A stretch of 8,017 nt of DNA from an uncultured Mobiluncus sp. (GCF_947254095.1 NZ_CAMYBV010000031.1:1-8017); one strand, 5' to 3'. Counted from the first letter of the stretch, positions 1 to 5,706 are shown. The notes: a model not told the origin generated them from the sequence alone. Translations and numbers: made by a program.

Positions 1-36
1 ATTTCTGTGCCGTAAAAATAACCCAGAATAAAGTGG

Positions 37-121
37 TGGTGGCGGGTAAGGGATTCGAACCCCTGAAGCATTGCGCAGCTGATTTACAGTCAGTCCCCTT
101 TGGCCACTCGGGAAACCCGCC
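37..121 (-). tRNA. tRNA-Tyr (anticodon GTA)
   Basis: This is a class II tRNA for tyrosine, read on the minus strand. The 7-bp acceptor stem GGCGGGT/ACCCGCC pairs positions 115-121 with 41-47. The discriminator A is at 40 and the CCA end is encoded at 37-39. The anticodon loop is CTGTAAA with anticodon GTA, the D-arm has the CCCGAG...GGCCAAAGGG pattern, and the T-loop TTCGAAT is closed by AGGGG/CCCTT with one G-U pair. A variable arm of about 13 nt between the anticodon and T stems fits tRNA-Tyr. The anticodon stem has four good pairs (CTGA/TCAG), but the outermost pair is A27-C43, a mismatch. No terminator is visible in the 36 bases downstream, so the transcript may continue out of the window. 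Confidence 0.96.
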
Positions 122-142
122 ATACGCCGAAAGCGCCCAACT

Positions 143-172
143 AGACTACCAGATGCGCCGCTATTTTCGCAA
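143..172 (-). promoter_or_regulatory. Probable promoter of tRNA-Tyr
   Basis: On the minus strand TTGCGA (167-172) is followed after 18 bases by TAGTCT (143-148). TTGCGA matches four of six -35 positions, and TAGTCT keeps the three most conserved -10 positions (T1, A2, T6). Transcription would start about 15 bases before the mature tRNA 5' end, a normal leader for RNase P processing. It was chosen by position and consensus only. Confidence 0.45.
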
Positions 173-209
173 ACATCTGTTTAGAGCGGAGTTTTGTGGT
201 TTATAAGGT

Positions 210-257
210 GGGATTTGGGCGGTAGCTGCCATTATTGGCAGCTACCGCCCAAATCCC
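210..257 (-). terminator. Perfect 22-bp hairpin with 4-nt loop, possible U-less terminator
   Basis: The arms at 210-231 and 236-257 are exact reverse complements over 22 bases, with a 4-base loop (ATAA on the minus strand). The stem has 13 G/C pairs and would be very stable. No T-run follows on either strand: on the minus strand the next bases are CACCTTATAAACC, and on the plus strand CCGGTTTATTG. It is therefore not a textbook intrinsic terminator. Actinobacteria are reported to use stem-only terminators, which is the most natural reading because the hairpin lies downstream of murB and the small ORF and upstream of tRNA-Tyr, all on the same strand. It could instead be a dispersed palindromic repeat, an RNA 3' stabiliser or a protein-binding palindrome. 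Confidence 0.5.
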
Positions 258-369
258 CCGGTTTATTGACAACCCTGACAGGTACACCCGGAATCTGGCT
301 GGCTTTGAAAACCGCTGAGGCATTTGCATGAACGACCGATTTCGAGTTGGAATCCGCAGTCACGCCCAT
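232..369 (-). CDS. Possible 45-aa small protein, function unknown
   Basis: A 45-codon ORF starts with ATG at 367-369 and stops with TAA at 232-234. I do not recognise the product. It begins MGVTADSNSKSVVHANA, contains a valine-rich stretch (PGVPVRVV) and ends GGSCQ. It has no clear membrane segment or signal peptide. Support comes from context: a near-consensus promoter (TTGAAA, 19 bases, TATAAA) ends 7 bases before the ATG, which would make a leaderless message, and a strong hairpin ends the unit. The last seven sense codons form one arm of that hairpin and the stop codon lies in its loop. There is a GGAG only 2 bases before the ATG, too close to act as a normal ribosome-binding site. The frame is open further upstream to about 459 without an obvious start signal. 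It may equally be a non-coding RNA of about 160 nt. Confidence 0.3.
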   Translation of the reverse strand: MGVTADSNSKSVVHANASAVFKASQIPGVPVRVVNKPGDLGGSCQ

Positions 370-376
370 CGCTCCG

Positions 377-407
377 TTTATAAAACTGCTGGTGGACGCA
401 TTTTCAA
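377..407 (-). promoter_or_regulatory. Promoter-like sequence upstream of the small ORF
   Basis: On the minus strand TTGAAA (402-407, five of six -35 matches) is separated by 19 bases from TATAAA (377-382, five of six -10 matches). It is one of the best sigma-70/SigA-type matches I found in the window. The spacing is slightly long. Transcription would start at or next to the ATG at 369 and run into the hairpin at 210-257. A 10-bp inverted repeat (334-343 and 435-444) flanks it almost symmetrically. Confidence 0.5.
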
Positions 408-485
408 GTCGGCAGAGTGGCGCTCGGAGGCGTTGAAATCGGTCATTCGTTCCGGACACTGCGAATCTGGGCGATTGGCAAAGCG

Positions 486-1655
486 CTACAAAATCACCGG
501 CTCGGGCACCAGGGTAATTCCATAAGCCCCCTGCACCGCGGCGATAATATGGCTGGCCAAAGCCTTAATGTCCGCGGCCGTGGCGTTACCGCGGTTCGTC
601 AGCGCCAGGACGTGTTTTGTCGAGACTCCCGCGCCCGCGTTCGGCAGGGCAAATCCTTTCGTGATACCGGAGTGCTCGATGAGCCAGGCGGCAGACAGTT
701 TCACGCCCACCTCTCCGGCACGGCCCGGCAGCGCCGTCTCCCAGCGGGGAGCGTCCTTGGGCAACTCCAAAGCCGCGGCCGCCTCGACCGGCAGTATCGG
801 ATTGGTAAAGAACGACCCTACTGACCAGGTGTCATGGTCGGTTGGGTCCAAAACCATGCCTTTGGAACGCCGCAGCTCCAGCACTGCCGCACGAATCTGG
901 GCCGCCGGTACGACCGTGTCCATCGGTACTTCGAGCGCCCTGGCCAACTGGGCGTATCTGACCGGGGTGCCCCCACCGCGCTGCACCGCAAAATCGACTT
1001 CCAGCACAATCCACCGCCCGGTGGCGGGGTTTGTCCCGGGGCGTGCCGGCGCAAACCGCGACCGCCCCGAATCTGCCTCAAGCTGCAGTCGAGACTGTTT
1101 TAGCAGGGAATCCCGGTAGCCAAACTGGAGCTCGGCCGCGTTCAAATACACCAGCTGGCACTCCTGGCGGTCCCACGCCGTGACTCCCAGCAGGCAGTCC
1201 GCGACCTCCCCGCCGTAGGCCCCGATATTTTGCACGGGCGCCGCTCCGACCACGCCGGGGATTCCACTCAGCGCCTCCAGCCCGGAAAACCCTTGCGTCA
1301 CGCAAAACTCCACCAGCCGGTCCCAAGCGAGCCCCCCGGACACGCTGAGAAATACGCACGAGGGCGTGGCGGCGGCAAGCTGCTGGGCTTCCGCCACGAC
1401 CGCCTCGCCAGCGCGCAATTTCCCAAACTCCTGCAGGGTCAACACCCGCGTGTCCTCGCGGCCGTCGCGGATCACCAATCCGGGAAACTCGCCGTCCACA
1501 GGTACCAGGTTCGACCCTCCGCCCAGGAACAGCAGCGGCTCCCCGGCCGCGTCAGCCTGGGCAATCACCTGAATCAGCTCGTCTCGCCGCGTCCCCACCA
1601 AAAATCGGCGCGCTTCACCCCCCACGCGCAAAGTACACAAATCGGCCAATCGCAC
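486..1655 (-). CDS. murB: UDP-N-acetylenolpyruvoylglucosamine reductase MurB
   Basis: MurB is the cytoplasmic FAD enzyme that uses NADPH to reduce UDP-GlcNAc-enolpyruvate to UDP-MurNAc, the second committed step of peptidoglycan synthesis. The 389-residue product shows the family signatures in order: TLRVGG near residue 8; the FAD-binding LGGGSNLV (44-51); SGIPGVVGAAPVQNIGAYG (130-148); the FGYRDS substrate loop (178-183) with Tyr180; the GSFFTNP motif (280-286) carrying the proton-donor Ser281; KLSAAWLIEHSG (319-330); VSTKHVLALTN (344-354); and a C-terminal VPEP with the expected catalytic Glu at 385. The Tyr loop plus this C-terminus fits the E. coli-like type I form. The protein is slightly long, with an extra stretch around residues 82-106. 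The GTG start has AAGGAG nine bases upstream and the TLRVGG motif follows directly. The next gene upstream ends 54 bases away, so co-transcription is likely. Confidence 0.96.
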   Translation of the reverse strand: MRLADLCTLRVGGEARRFLVGTRRDELIQVIAQADAAGEPLLFLGGGSNLVPVDGEFPGLVIRDGREDTRVLTLQEFGKLRAGEAVVAEAQQLAAATPSCVFLSVSGGLAWDRLVEFCVTQGFSGLEALSGIPGVVGAAPVQNIGAYGGEVADCLLGVTAWDRQECQLVYLNAAELQFGYRDSLLKQSRLQLEADSGRSRFAPARPGTNPATGRWIVLEVDFAVQRGGGTPVRYAQLARALEVPMDTVVPAAQIRAAVLELRRSKGMVLDPTDHDTWSVGSFFTNPILPVEAAAALELPKDAPRWETALPGRAGEVGVKLSAAWLIEHSGITKGFALPNAGAGVSTKHVLALTNRGNATAADIKALASHIIAAVQGAYGITLVPEPVIL

Positions 1656-1664
1656 TGATTACGT

Positions 1665-1670
1665 CTCCTT
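1665..1670 (-). promoter_or_regulatory. Ribosome-binding site of murB
   Basis: AAGGAG on the minus strand lies 9 bases before the GTG at 1653-1655, and it fixes that start. The overlapping TATAAA (1669-1674) resembles a -10 box, but transcription from it would start inside or after the ribosome-binding site. Confidence 0.8.
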
Positions 1671-1709
1671 TATACCCAAACGCTGCCCCTTTGGCTCGGG
1701 CTGCGCCCC

Positions 1710-4424
1710 CTAGGGCAGCTCTTCGATTTCGGCTTCGTCCTCAACGAATTCTTCGTACTGTCTCGGGGCAGGCCGCGGTTTGGCAAAGGTCGGTGGGTAC
1801 ACAGCCCGAGGGTCGATGGCCTCGTCGGCAGTTTCCGCGTTCGCCGGGGCATAAGGTTGGGTCGGACGGGGAACATTCGATCCGGCGGGGTTCACAAGGC
1901 CGGGATTTTGGGGGAATCTCGGGTCGCTTTGCGCAACCGGTTGACCGGGGTTGACCGGCACGCCCGGAACCTGCGGGCCAGGCTGACCAAAGTTTGCTTG
2001 CGGGCTTGGAACCTGCGGGCCAGGCTGTCCCAAGTTGACCAGCGGATGCAGGGAGGGCGCCACAGGAGCGCCCACAGTGGGATAGCCTTCCATCGTTCGT
2101 ACCACAAAGGGATATCCCGCAACAGTCTGTTGTTCCGGCGCGGCGGGATTTACTGGATTCACGTGATTCGCGGGATTGTTTGGCACCGGCGTGCCAGCCC
2201 CTGCTGGCGCTCCTGGAACGGCCATACCCGGCCCCAGTGGCGCATCTCCCGGCGCCGGCACGCTTGGTCCCGTCGGCGCCCCCGACACACCCGGTGTACT
2301 TCCTGGCACACCCGGTCCCGCGGGCCCGCTAAAACCAGGGGCCTGGGGTCCGCCGGACTGACCGGGTAACGCCGCGTTCTGGGGTCCGCCACCCGGCCAG
2401 CTATTCGCGGGATTCACCTCACCGACGCCGATTCCCCCCGGTGGAAACGGTTCACCAGGAGCGGGGAATGCCCCACCCTGCGGACCTGCCCCCGGAGCAG
2501 CCCCGGGCGACGCCTCAGGAGCCCCCGCAGGGTTCACCGGAGCCTCACCGGAGGCATTGCTGGTGCCGCCCGCATCCAAGTAACCGTAAGGCTGTGGACT
2601 GGGAATGGCCGGCATACCGTAGGGCCAACCCCACGTGTTCCCGTAAGCCCCAGCCGCGTTGGGATCCATCTGCCAATATCCCGCGTTGTAGCCGTAGGGG
2701 TCATAGCCATATCCGCCGTAGGGGTCGGCATACCCATCCGCGTACAAATCCGCATAAGGATTCGACGTCCCGTAGCCGTAACCGTTCGCATAAGGCTGGG
2801 CGTAAGGGTCGGTTCCAAAATCTTCATAAGGGTTGGCGTAACCGCCATAGGGGTTCCCGTAGGGGTTGGCGTAACCGTAAGGGTCGTAGGCATAGGGGTC
2901 GAAGCCGAAAGTCTTGATGGCCAGTTCCTGCATTTCCTTTTGCTTTTCCCAAGCCTTTTCCTGGCGCTCCATCTCGTCTTTTTCTTTATAGAACTCGCCC
3001 CATTCCTGCAAAGTTTGGGAGTCCAAGCCAACCGCGGTGTCGTTGACGGACTGACCCAACAGATGCGCCAAGCTCGAATCCAGAGGTTCGCCGTCCTCGG
3101 TCTGTCCTTCGGGTAGTTGAACAGGATCCCCGTGCTCACCGTCCTGAGCCAATGCGCCATCAGGGTTGATTGGAATCAAGTTGGATGCCACGCCCTCGTT
3201 CAAGGCGACACGGTGTTCCACCAGTTCTCGTACGGCTTCGCGAATCTCTGCTAGACCTTTGCGTTCCTCCGGGTTCAGCCCGACCCCCGCTCGTGCCGCC
3301 ACCTTCGACATATATGTGAAGGCCTGGGCGACTTCTTCCGGAGAGGAGCCAGAACCGGGCGCGGTCAGCAGGTCTTTCCGGGGACTGTCCAACACGGACA
3401 TAATGTAATTTTTTCGTGGCTGGGGAATCGACCCCTTTATGAGTTCGTCCTCGTTGTAGTCCAACATATTCCGGAAATTTTCCAAGGTGAACAGATTCGG
3501 GTCGCGTTTTTCGCTCATAACATTGCTTCTGAGTTCCTTCATCAGGCGCCGAGACGGATCCAACTTGCGCATAAACCACCAGGTCGGGATGCAGGCGATA
3601 CCGAGTGAGGTGATAGATACCACCCAGCTCAGTACCAAAGAAACAGCCGAGATGGCAAACGGTCCGCTCTCGTATTGCAGCTGAGCCAGGAACTGCAGAC
3701 ACCGTGACACTCCCGCACCCAAAATGAACGTGGCGAACTTTTGCACATTGTTCAGGTCTTCGCGCCGCAGCGCCATATCCACCGCCAGGGGCACCCCCGG
3801 AATGGGGTTACGCCACGAAATCCGGTACTGGATGTACACCGACATAGTCAGGAAGATTATGCCTTCTATCAGGTAATATCCCGTCGCGGCGATAATTTCT
3901 TCCCCAGGAATCGAGGCATTGGGTTTTTCGAACACGACTCCGCCGACAACCATCATGATTTCGGTCGCCATCCAGATGAGGATATACACAATCCAGGCCC
4001 GAACCCGAAAACGCGGACTGATGACCCAGTTGCGGTTCGGCACCCAGTTCAAAGGCCGGGGAAACCACACGTGAACCATCAACAGGTAAGGCAGCTGGAA
4101 AGCGACCCCGACCACCAGCACCAACATAGTATTCATCGAGTTGAACGCATTTTGCGTCAAAAAACCAGAGTTATACAAGCTGATGAGGGCAGCCGGGCTG
4201 AGCATCACAGCAATGAGAGCGAAAGACAGGGCGACGCGGTAGGTCCAGCCAATCTGGAGCAAAGCTCGCCGGTAGTGCATCGGTATGGCTTTGGGGACCT
4301 GGAGCCGAAACGGAACCATAATGATAAAAATCGCCAGCATAATCGGCAGCGGCCCGTACTTGGTAAAAATCTGAAATGCCCACGCCACCCCGTTGGAAGG
4401 GAAGGTTAGCCATTCATCGAACAC
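1710..4424 (-). CDS. Large membrane protein with Tyr-rich and Pro/Gly-rich C-terminal tail
   Basis: I do not recognise a family for this 904-residue protein. Residues about 25-285 hold six or seven hydrophobic segments (roughly 25-41, 65-84, 98-119, 142-165, 177-197, perhaps 228-247, and 255-284). A soluble domain of mixed charge follows (about 286-460), then a Glu/Lys-rich helical stretch (about 474-505, EKDEMERQEKAWEKQKEM). Next is a tyrosine-rich repeat region of DPYG/NPYG units (510-616), a long Pro/Gly/Ala region (about 625-860) with 14-residue repeats, and an acidic end (EEFVEDEAEIEELP). I chose the GTG at 4422-4424 because GGGAAGG lies 7 bases upstream. An in-frame GTG 13 codons earlier (4463) has no ribosome-binding site and sits in a hairpin. 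murB follows 54 bases downstream, suggesting a shared transcript and perhaps an envelope-related role; that role is inference only. Confidence 0.85.
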   Translation of the reverse strand: MFDEWLTFPSNGVAWAFQIFTKYGPLPIMLAIFIIMVPFRLQVPKAIPMHYRRALLQIGWTYRVALSFALIAVMLSPAALISLYNSGFLTQNAFNSMNTMLVLVVGVAFQLPYLLMVHVWFPRPLNWVPNRNWVISPRFRVRAWIVYILIWMATEIMMVVGGVVFEKPNASIPGEEIIAATGYYLIEGIIFLTMSVYIQYRISWRNPIPGVPLAVDMALRREDLNNVQKFATFILGAGVSRCLQFLAQLQYESGPFAISAVSLVLSWVVSITSLGIACIPTWWFMRKLDPSRRLMKELRSNVMSEKRDPNLFTLENFRNMLDYNEDELIKGSIPQPRKNYIMSVLDSPRKDLLTAPGSGSSPEEVAQAFTYMSKVAARAGVGLNPEERKGLAEIREAVRELVEHRVALNEGVASNLIPINPDGALAQDGEHGDPVQLPEGQTEDGEPLDSSLAHLLGQSVNDTAVGLDSQTLQEWGEFYKEKDEMERQEKAWEKQKEMQELAIKTFGFDPYAYDPYGYANPYGNPYGGYANPYEDFGTDPYAQPYANGYGYGTSNPYADLYADGYADPYGGYGYDPYGYNAGYWQMDPNAAGAYGNTWGWPYGMPAIPSPQPYGYLDAGGTSNASGEAPVNPAGAPEASPGAAPGAGPQGGAFPAPGEPFPPGGIGVGEVNPANSWPGGGPQNAALPGQSGGPQAPGFSGPAGPGVPGSTPGVSGAPTGPSVPAPGDAPLGPGMAVPGAPAGAGTPVPNNPANHVNPVNPAAPEQQTVAGYPFVVRTMEGYPTVGAPVAPSLHPLVNLGQPGPQVPSPQANFGQPGPQVPGVPVNPGQPVAQSDPRFPQNPGLVNPAGSNVPRPTQPYAPANAETADEAIDPRAVYPPTFAKPRPAPRQYEEFVEDEAEIEELP
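1966..2027. repeat. 42-bp tandem repeat in the membrane-protein tail
   Basis: The 20-base block GGAACCTGCGGGCCAGGCTG occurs at 1966-1985 and again at 2008-2027, a period of 42 bases or 14 codons. On the minus strand it encodes consecutive units of the form (L/F)GQPGPQVP, and a third, diverged unit (PGQPVAQ) follows. The in-frame period shows growth by duplication within the gene. Confidence 0.85.
2577..2897 (-). repeat. Tyrosine-rich low-complexity repeat region
   Basis: This part of the large membrane-protein gene encodes about 107 residues dominated by Tyr, Gly, Asn, Asp, Pro and Ala, in degenerate units such as DPYGY, NPYG, YADPYGG and YANPY. At the DNA level GGGTTGGCGTAACCG repeats at 2830-2844 and 2863-2877, a 33-base (11-codon) period. 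The repeats are in frame and uninterrupted, so the domain is kept open as protein. Such Tyr/Gly-rich tracts are known for sticky or phase-separating behaviour in other proteins; that function is not shown here. Confidence 0.85.
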
Positions 4425-4431
4425 TTTGACG

Positions 4432-4438
4432 CCTTCCC
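4432..4438 (-). promoter_or_regulatory. Ribosome-binding site deciding the membrane-protein start
   Basis: GGGAAGG on the minus strand ends 7 bases before the GTG at 4422-4424. It supports this internal GTG over the in-frame GTG at 4463, which has no purine-rich sequence upstream. Confidence 0.6.
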
Positions 4439-4455
4439 GCTGGTGAATCCAAATG

Positions 4456-4470
4456 CTGCCCACCGGGCAG
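4456..4470 (-). other. Leader hairpin upstream of the membrane-protein start
   Basis: CTGCCC and GGGCAG (minus strand) form a perfect 6-bp GC-rich stem with a 3-base loop GGT. It lies about 17 bases before the ribosome-binding site and buries the alternative GTG at 4463. No T-run follows, so it is not an intrinsic terminator. It could modulate access to the downstream start or be incidental. Confidence 0.4.
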
Positions 4471-4585
4471 ATTGCTGAAAGTTTGCCGGCAACAGGCTTT
4501 CGGCCGTTTCCGTGGCAGCCTTCACAGGATTAGCTAGAGGCACACAGCAAAACTCGTCGCCATCCCGGAAAGCAACTATCATCAG

Positions 4586-4615
4586 ATTTTACCCGTTTAA
4601 TTCCCAGGATTGGAA
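4586..4615 (-). promoter_or_regulatory. Weak candidate promoter of the membrane protein-murB unit
   Basis: TAAAAT (4586-4591, five of six -10 matches) is preceded after 18 bases by TTCCAA (4610-4615, a poor -35). It overlaps the end of the deaminase gene and would give a leader of roughly 155 nt before the GTG at 4424. No terminator is visible between the deaminase gene and here, so read-through is an alternative. Confidence 0.3.
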
Positions 4616-5640
4616 CTCTTGAGCCACAAATCGATTTGCTCCAGCAGTTTTGTCTTGGTTGGCGCACTGGCCAGCGAGGCCCGGACAGAGCCTGCAGCCA
4701 GTTCGGCCAGCTCCCGGTCGGTAAACCCGGCGATCTGACGAGCAAATTCATACTGGTCCAACAGCCGAGACCGGAACAGCAGCGGATCGTCCGCACCCAG
4801 CGCGACCATAGCGCCGGCCTCAGTCAAGGTGCGCAAGGGAACTTCGGCGAGTGTGGGATACACCCCTAGGGACACGTTCGAGGCGGGACAGACTTCCAGA
4901 GCAATACCGTGGTCCACCAGCGACTTCAGCAGGTCGGGTTGTTCCGCTGCCCGGACCCCGTGGCCCAGACGGGCGGGATGCAGGTGGCGCACCACCTGGG
5001 CAATATGTTCCGGGCCGCGCAGTTCTCCGCCGTGGGGAAAACTGGCGAGCCCCGCCCTCGCGGCGATGCGAAACGCCGGTTCAAAGTCAGGGGTGGAACC
5101 CGCACGTTCATCGTTGGACAGCCCGAATCCGATGACTTCCCCCGGCTGATCCCCGGCATAGCGGGCGGCTAAGCGCGCCAAAGTCCGGGCATCCATCGGG
5201 TTGCGGGTGCGAGATGCCGCCACAATGACCCCGATTTCCACTCCGGTTGCCGCGGTGGAAACTTTCGCTTCGTCCAGGATGATTTCCAGGGCGGGAGTCA
5301 GCCCGCCCACCCAGGGGGCATAAGACGTGGGGTCGACTTGTATCTCTAACCGCCCCGAACCTTCCGCCGCGTCATCCTCGGCCGCCTCCCGCACAATGCG
5401 ACGCATCACCGTTTCAGAACGCACCAGGGCTCGTGCCAAGTCATAAGAACGTTGAAAACGGAACCAGCCCCGCTCATCAGCCGGGACATGCAAGGGGTCG
5501 CCCTCCCCCATAAAGCGGGGCAGACGCTGCTGGGTTTCCCGAGCCAAGTCCAGCAGGGTTTGGGGACGCATCGCCCCGGTGAAGTGCAGGTGCAAGTGTG
5601 CTTTGGGCAAAGTCCGCAAATCCCGCTTCAGTTCAGTCAC
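4597..5640 (-). CDS. add: Adenosine deaminase family protein
   Basis: This is a cytoplasmic zinc amidohydrolase of the adenosine/AMP deaminase family. Such enzymes hydrolyse a purine 6-amino group, typically adenosine to inosine plus ammonia in purine salvage. The 347-residue length is typical. Motifs in order are PKAHLHLHFTG (12-22) with zinc ligands His17 and His19; PHGGE (202-206) with zinc ligand His203 and catalytic Glu206; RLGHGVR (224-230) with His227; EVCPASNV (249-256); and GADDPLLF (282-289) with Asp284/Asp285. The usual HxHLDG reads HLHFTG here, so the Asp that contacts the ribose 5'-OH in classical adenosine deaminase is Thr21. Actinobacterial relatives with the same HLHFTG motif are commonly annotated as adenosine deaminase, so the true substrate is less certain than the chemistry. 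The GTG start has no ribosome-binding site but a TAGATT box 7 bases upstream, suggesting a leaderless mRNA. Confidence 0.88.
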   Translation of the reverse strand: MTELKRDLRTLPKAHLHLHFTGAMRPQTLLDLARETQQRLPRFMGEGDPLHVPADERGWFRFQRSYDLARALVRSETVMRRIVREAAEDDAAEGSGRLEIQVDPTSYAPWVGGLTPALEIILDEAKVSTAATGVEIGVIVAASRTRNPMDARTLARLAARYAGDQPGEVIGFGLSNDERAGSTPDFEPAFRIAARAGLASFPHGGELRGPEHIAQVVRHLHPARLGHGVRAAEQPDLLKSLVDHGIALEVCPASNVSLGVYPTLAEVPLRTLTEAGAMVALGADDPLLFRSRLLDQYEFARQIAGFTDRELAELAAGSVRASLASAPTKTKLLEQIDLWLKSSNPGN

Positions 5641-5647
5641 GGTAACT

Positions 5648-5653
5648 AATCTA
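5648..5653 (-). promoter_or_regulatory. -10 box of a probable leaderless add promoter
   Basis: TAGATT ends 7 bases before the GTG at 5638-5640, which places the transcription start on or next to the start codon. No purine-rich ribosome-binding site lies in between. No good -35 is seen: the position 17 bases upstream is the T-run of the htpX terminator. Confidence 0.45.
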
Positions 5654-5670
5654 GGGGTTTTTCGCGCCGG

Positions 5671-5697
5671 AAAAAACTCTGCCCTAAAGTTGGCAGC
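5671..5697 (-). terminator. Probable intrinsic terminator after htpX
   Basis: Ten bases after the htpX stop codon, CTGCC and GGCAG (minus strand, 5692-5696 and 5679-5683) form a short GC-rich stem with an 8-base loop, followed one base later by a run containing six Ts (5671-5676). The stem is short but the T-run is good. It separates htpX from the deaminase gene downstream. Confidence 0.55.
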
Positions 5698-5706
5698 GTT
5701 TCGGGA

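Noticed and set aside
417..824. Plus-strand ORF across the murB 3' end and the gap
   Set aside because: Mostly antisense to murB; Arg/Gly/Gln-rich composition, no start signal.
1230..1658. Long plus-strand ORF opposite murB
   Set aside because: Shadow frame of a well-supported gene with a strong ribosome-binding site; the translation has no recognisable motif.
1669..1674. TATAAA as a promoter directly before murB
   Set aside because: It overlaps the AAGGAG ribosome-binding site, so a transcript from it would lose that site. The upstream gene is only 54 bases away.
1683..1719. GCTGCCC/GGGCAGC inverted repeat between the membrane protein and murB
   Set aside because: Seven pairs with a 23-base spacer, overlapping the stop codon and with no T-run after it; too weak to call a terminator inside a likely operon.
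2176..2361. Plus-strand ORF encoding a collagen-like Gly-x-Pro peptide
   Set aside because: It is antisense to the Pro/Gly-rich tail of the membrane protein. GGN/CCN codons read as each other's complement, so a Pro/Gly-rich gene automatically gives a Gly/Pro-rich antisense frame. No ribosome-binding site supports it.
1966..2897. CRISPR-like array
   Set aside because: The repeats are short, degenerate, multiples of three bases and inside a continuous open frame; they are protein repeats without spacers.
4425..4463. Longer start (GTG at 4463) for the membrane protein
   Set aside because: No ribosome-binding site or TAnnnT box at the right distance and the codon sits in a stable hairpin; the GTG at 4424 has GGGAAGG at good spacing.
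4530..4796. Minus-strand 88-codon ORF at the deaminase 3' end
   Set aside because: Overlaps the deaminase coding region out of frame, Trp/Cys/Arg-rich, no motif or ribosome-binding site.
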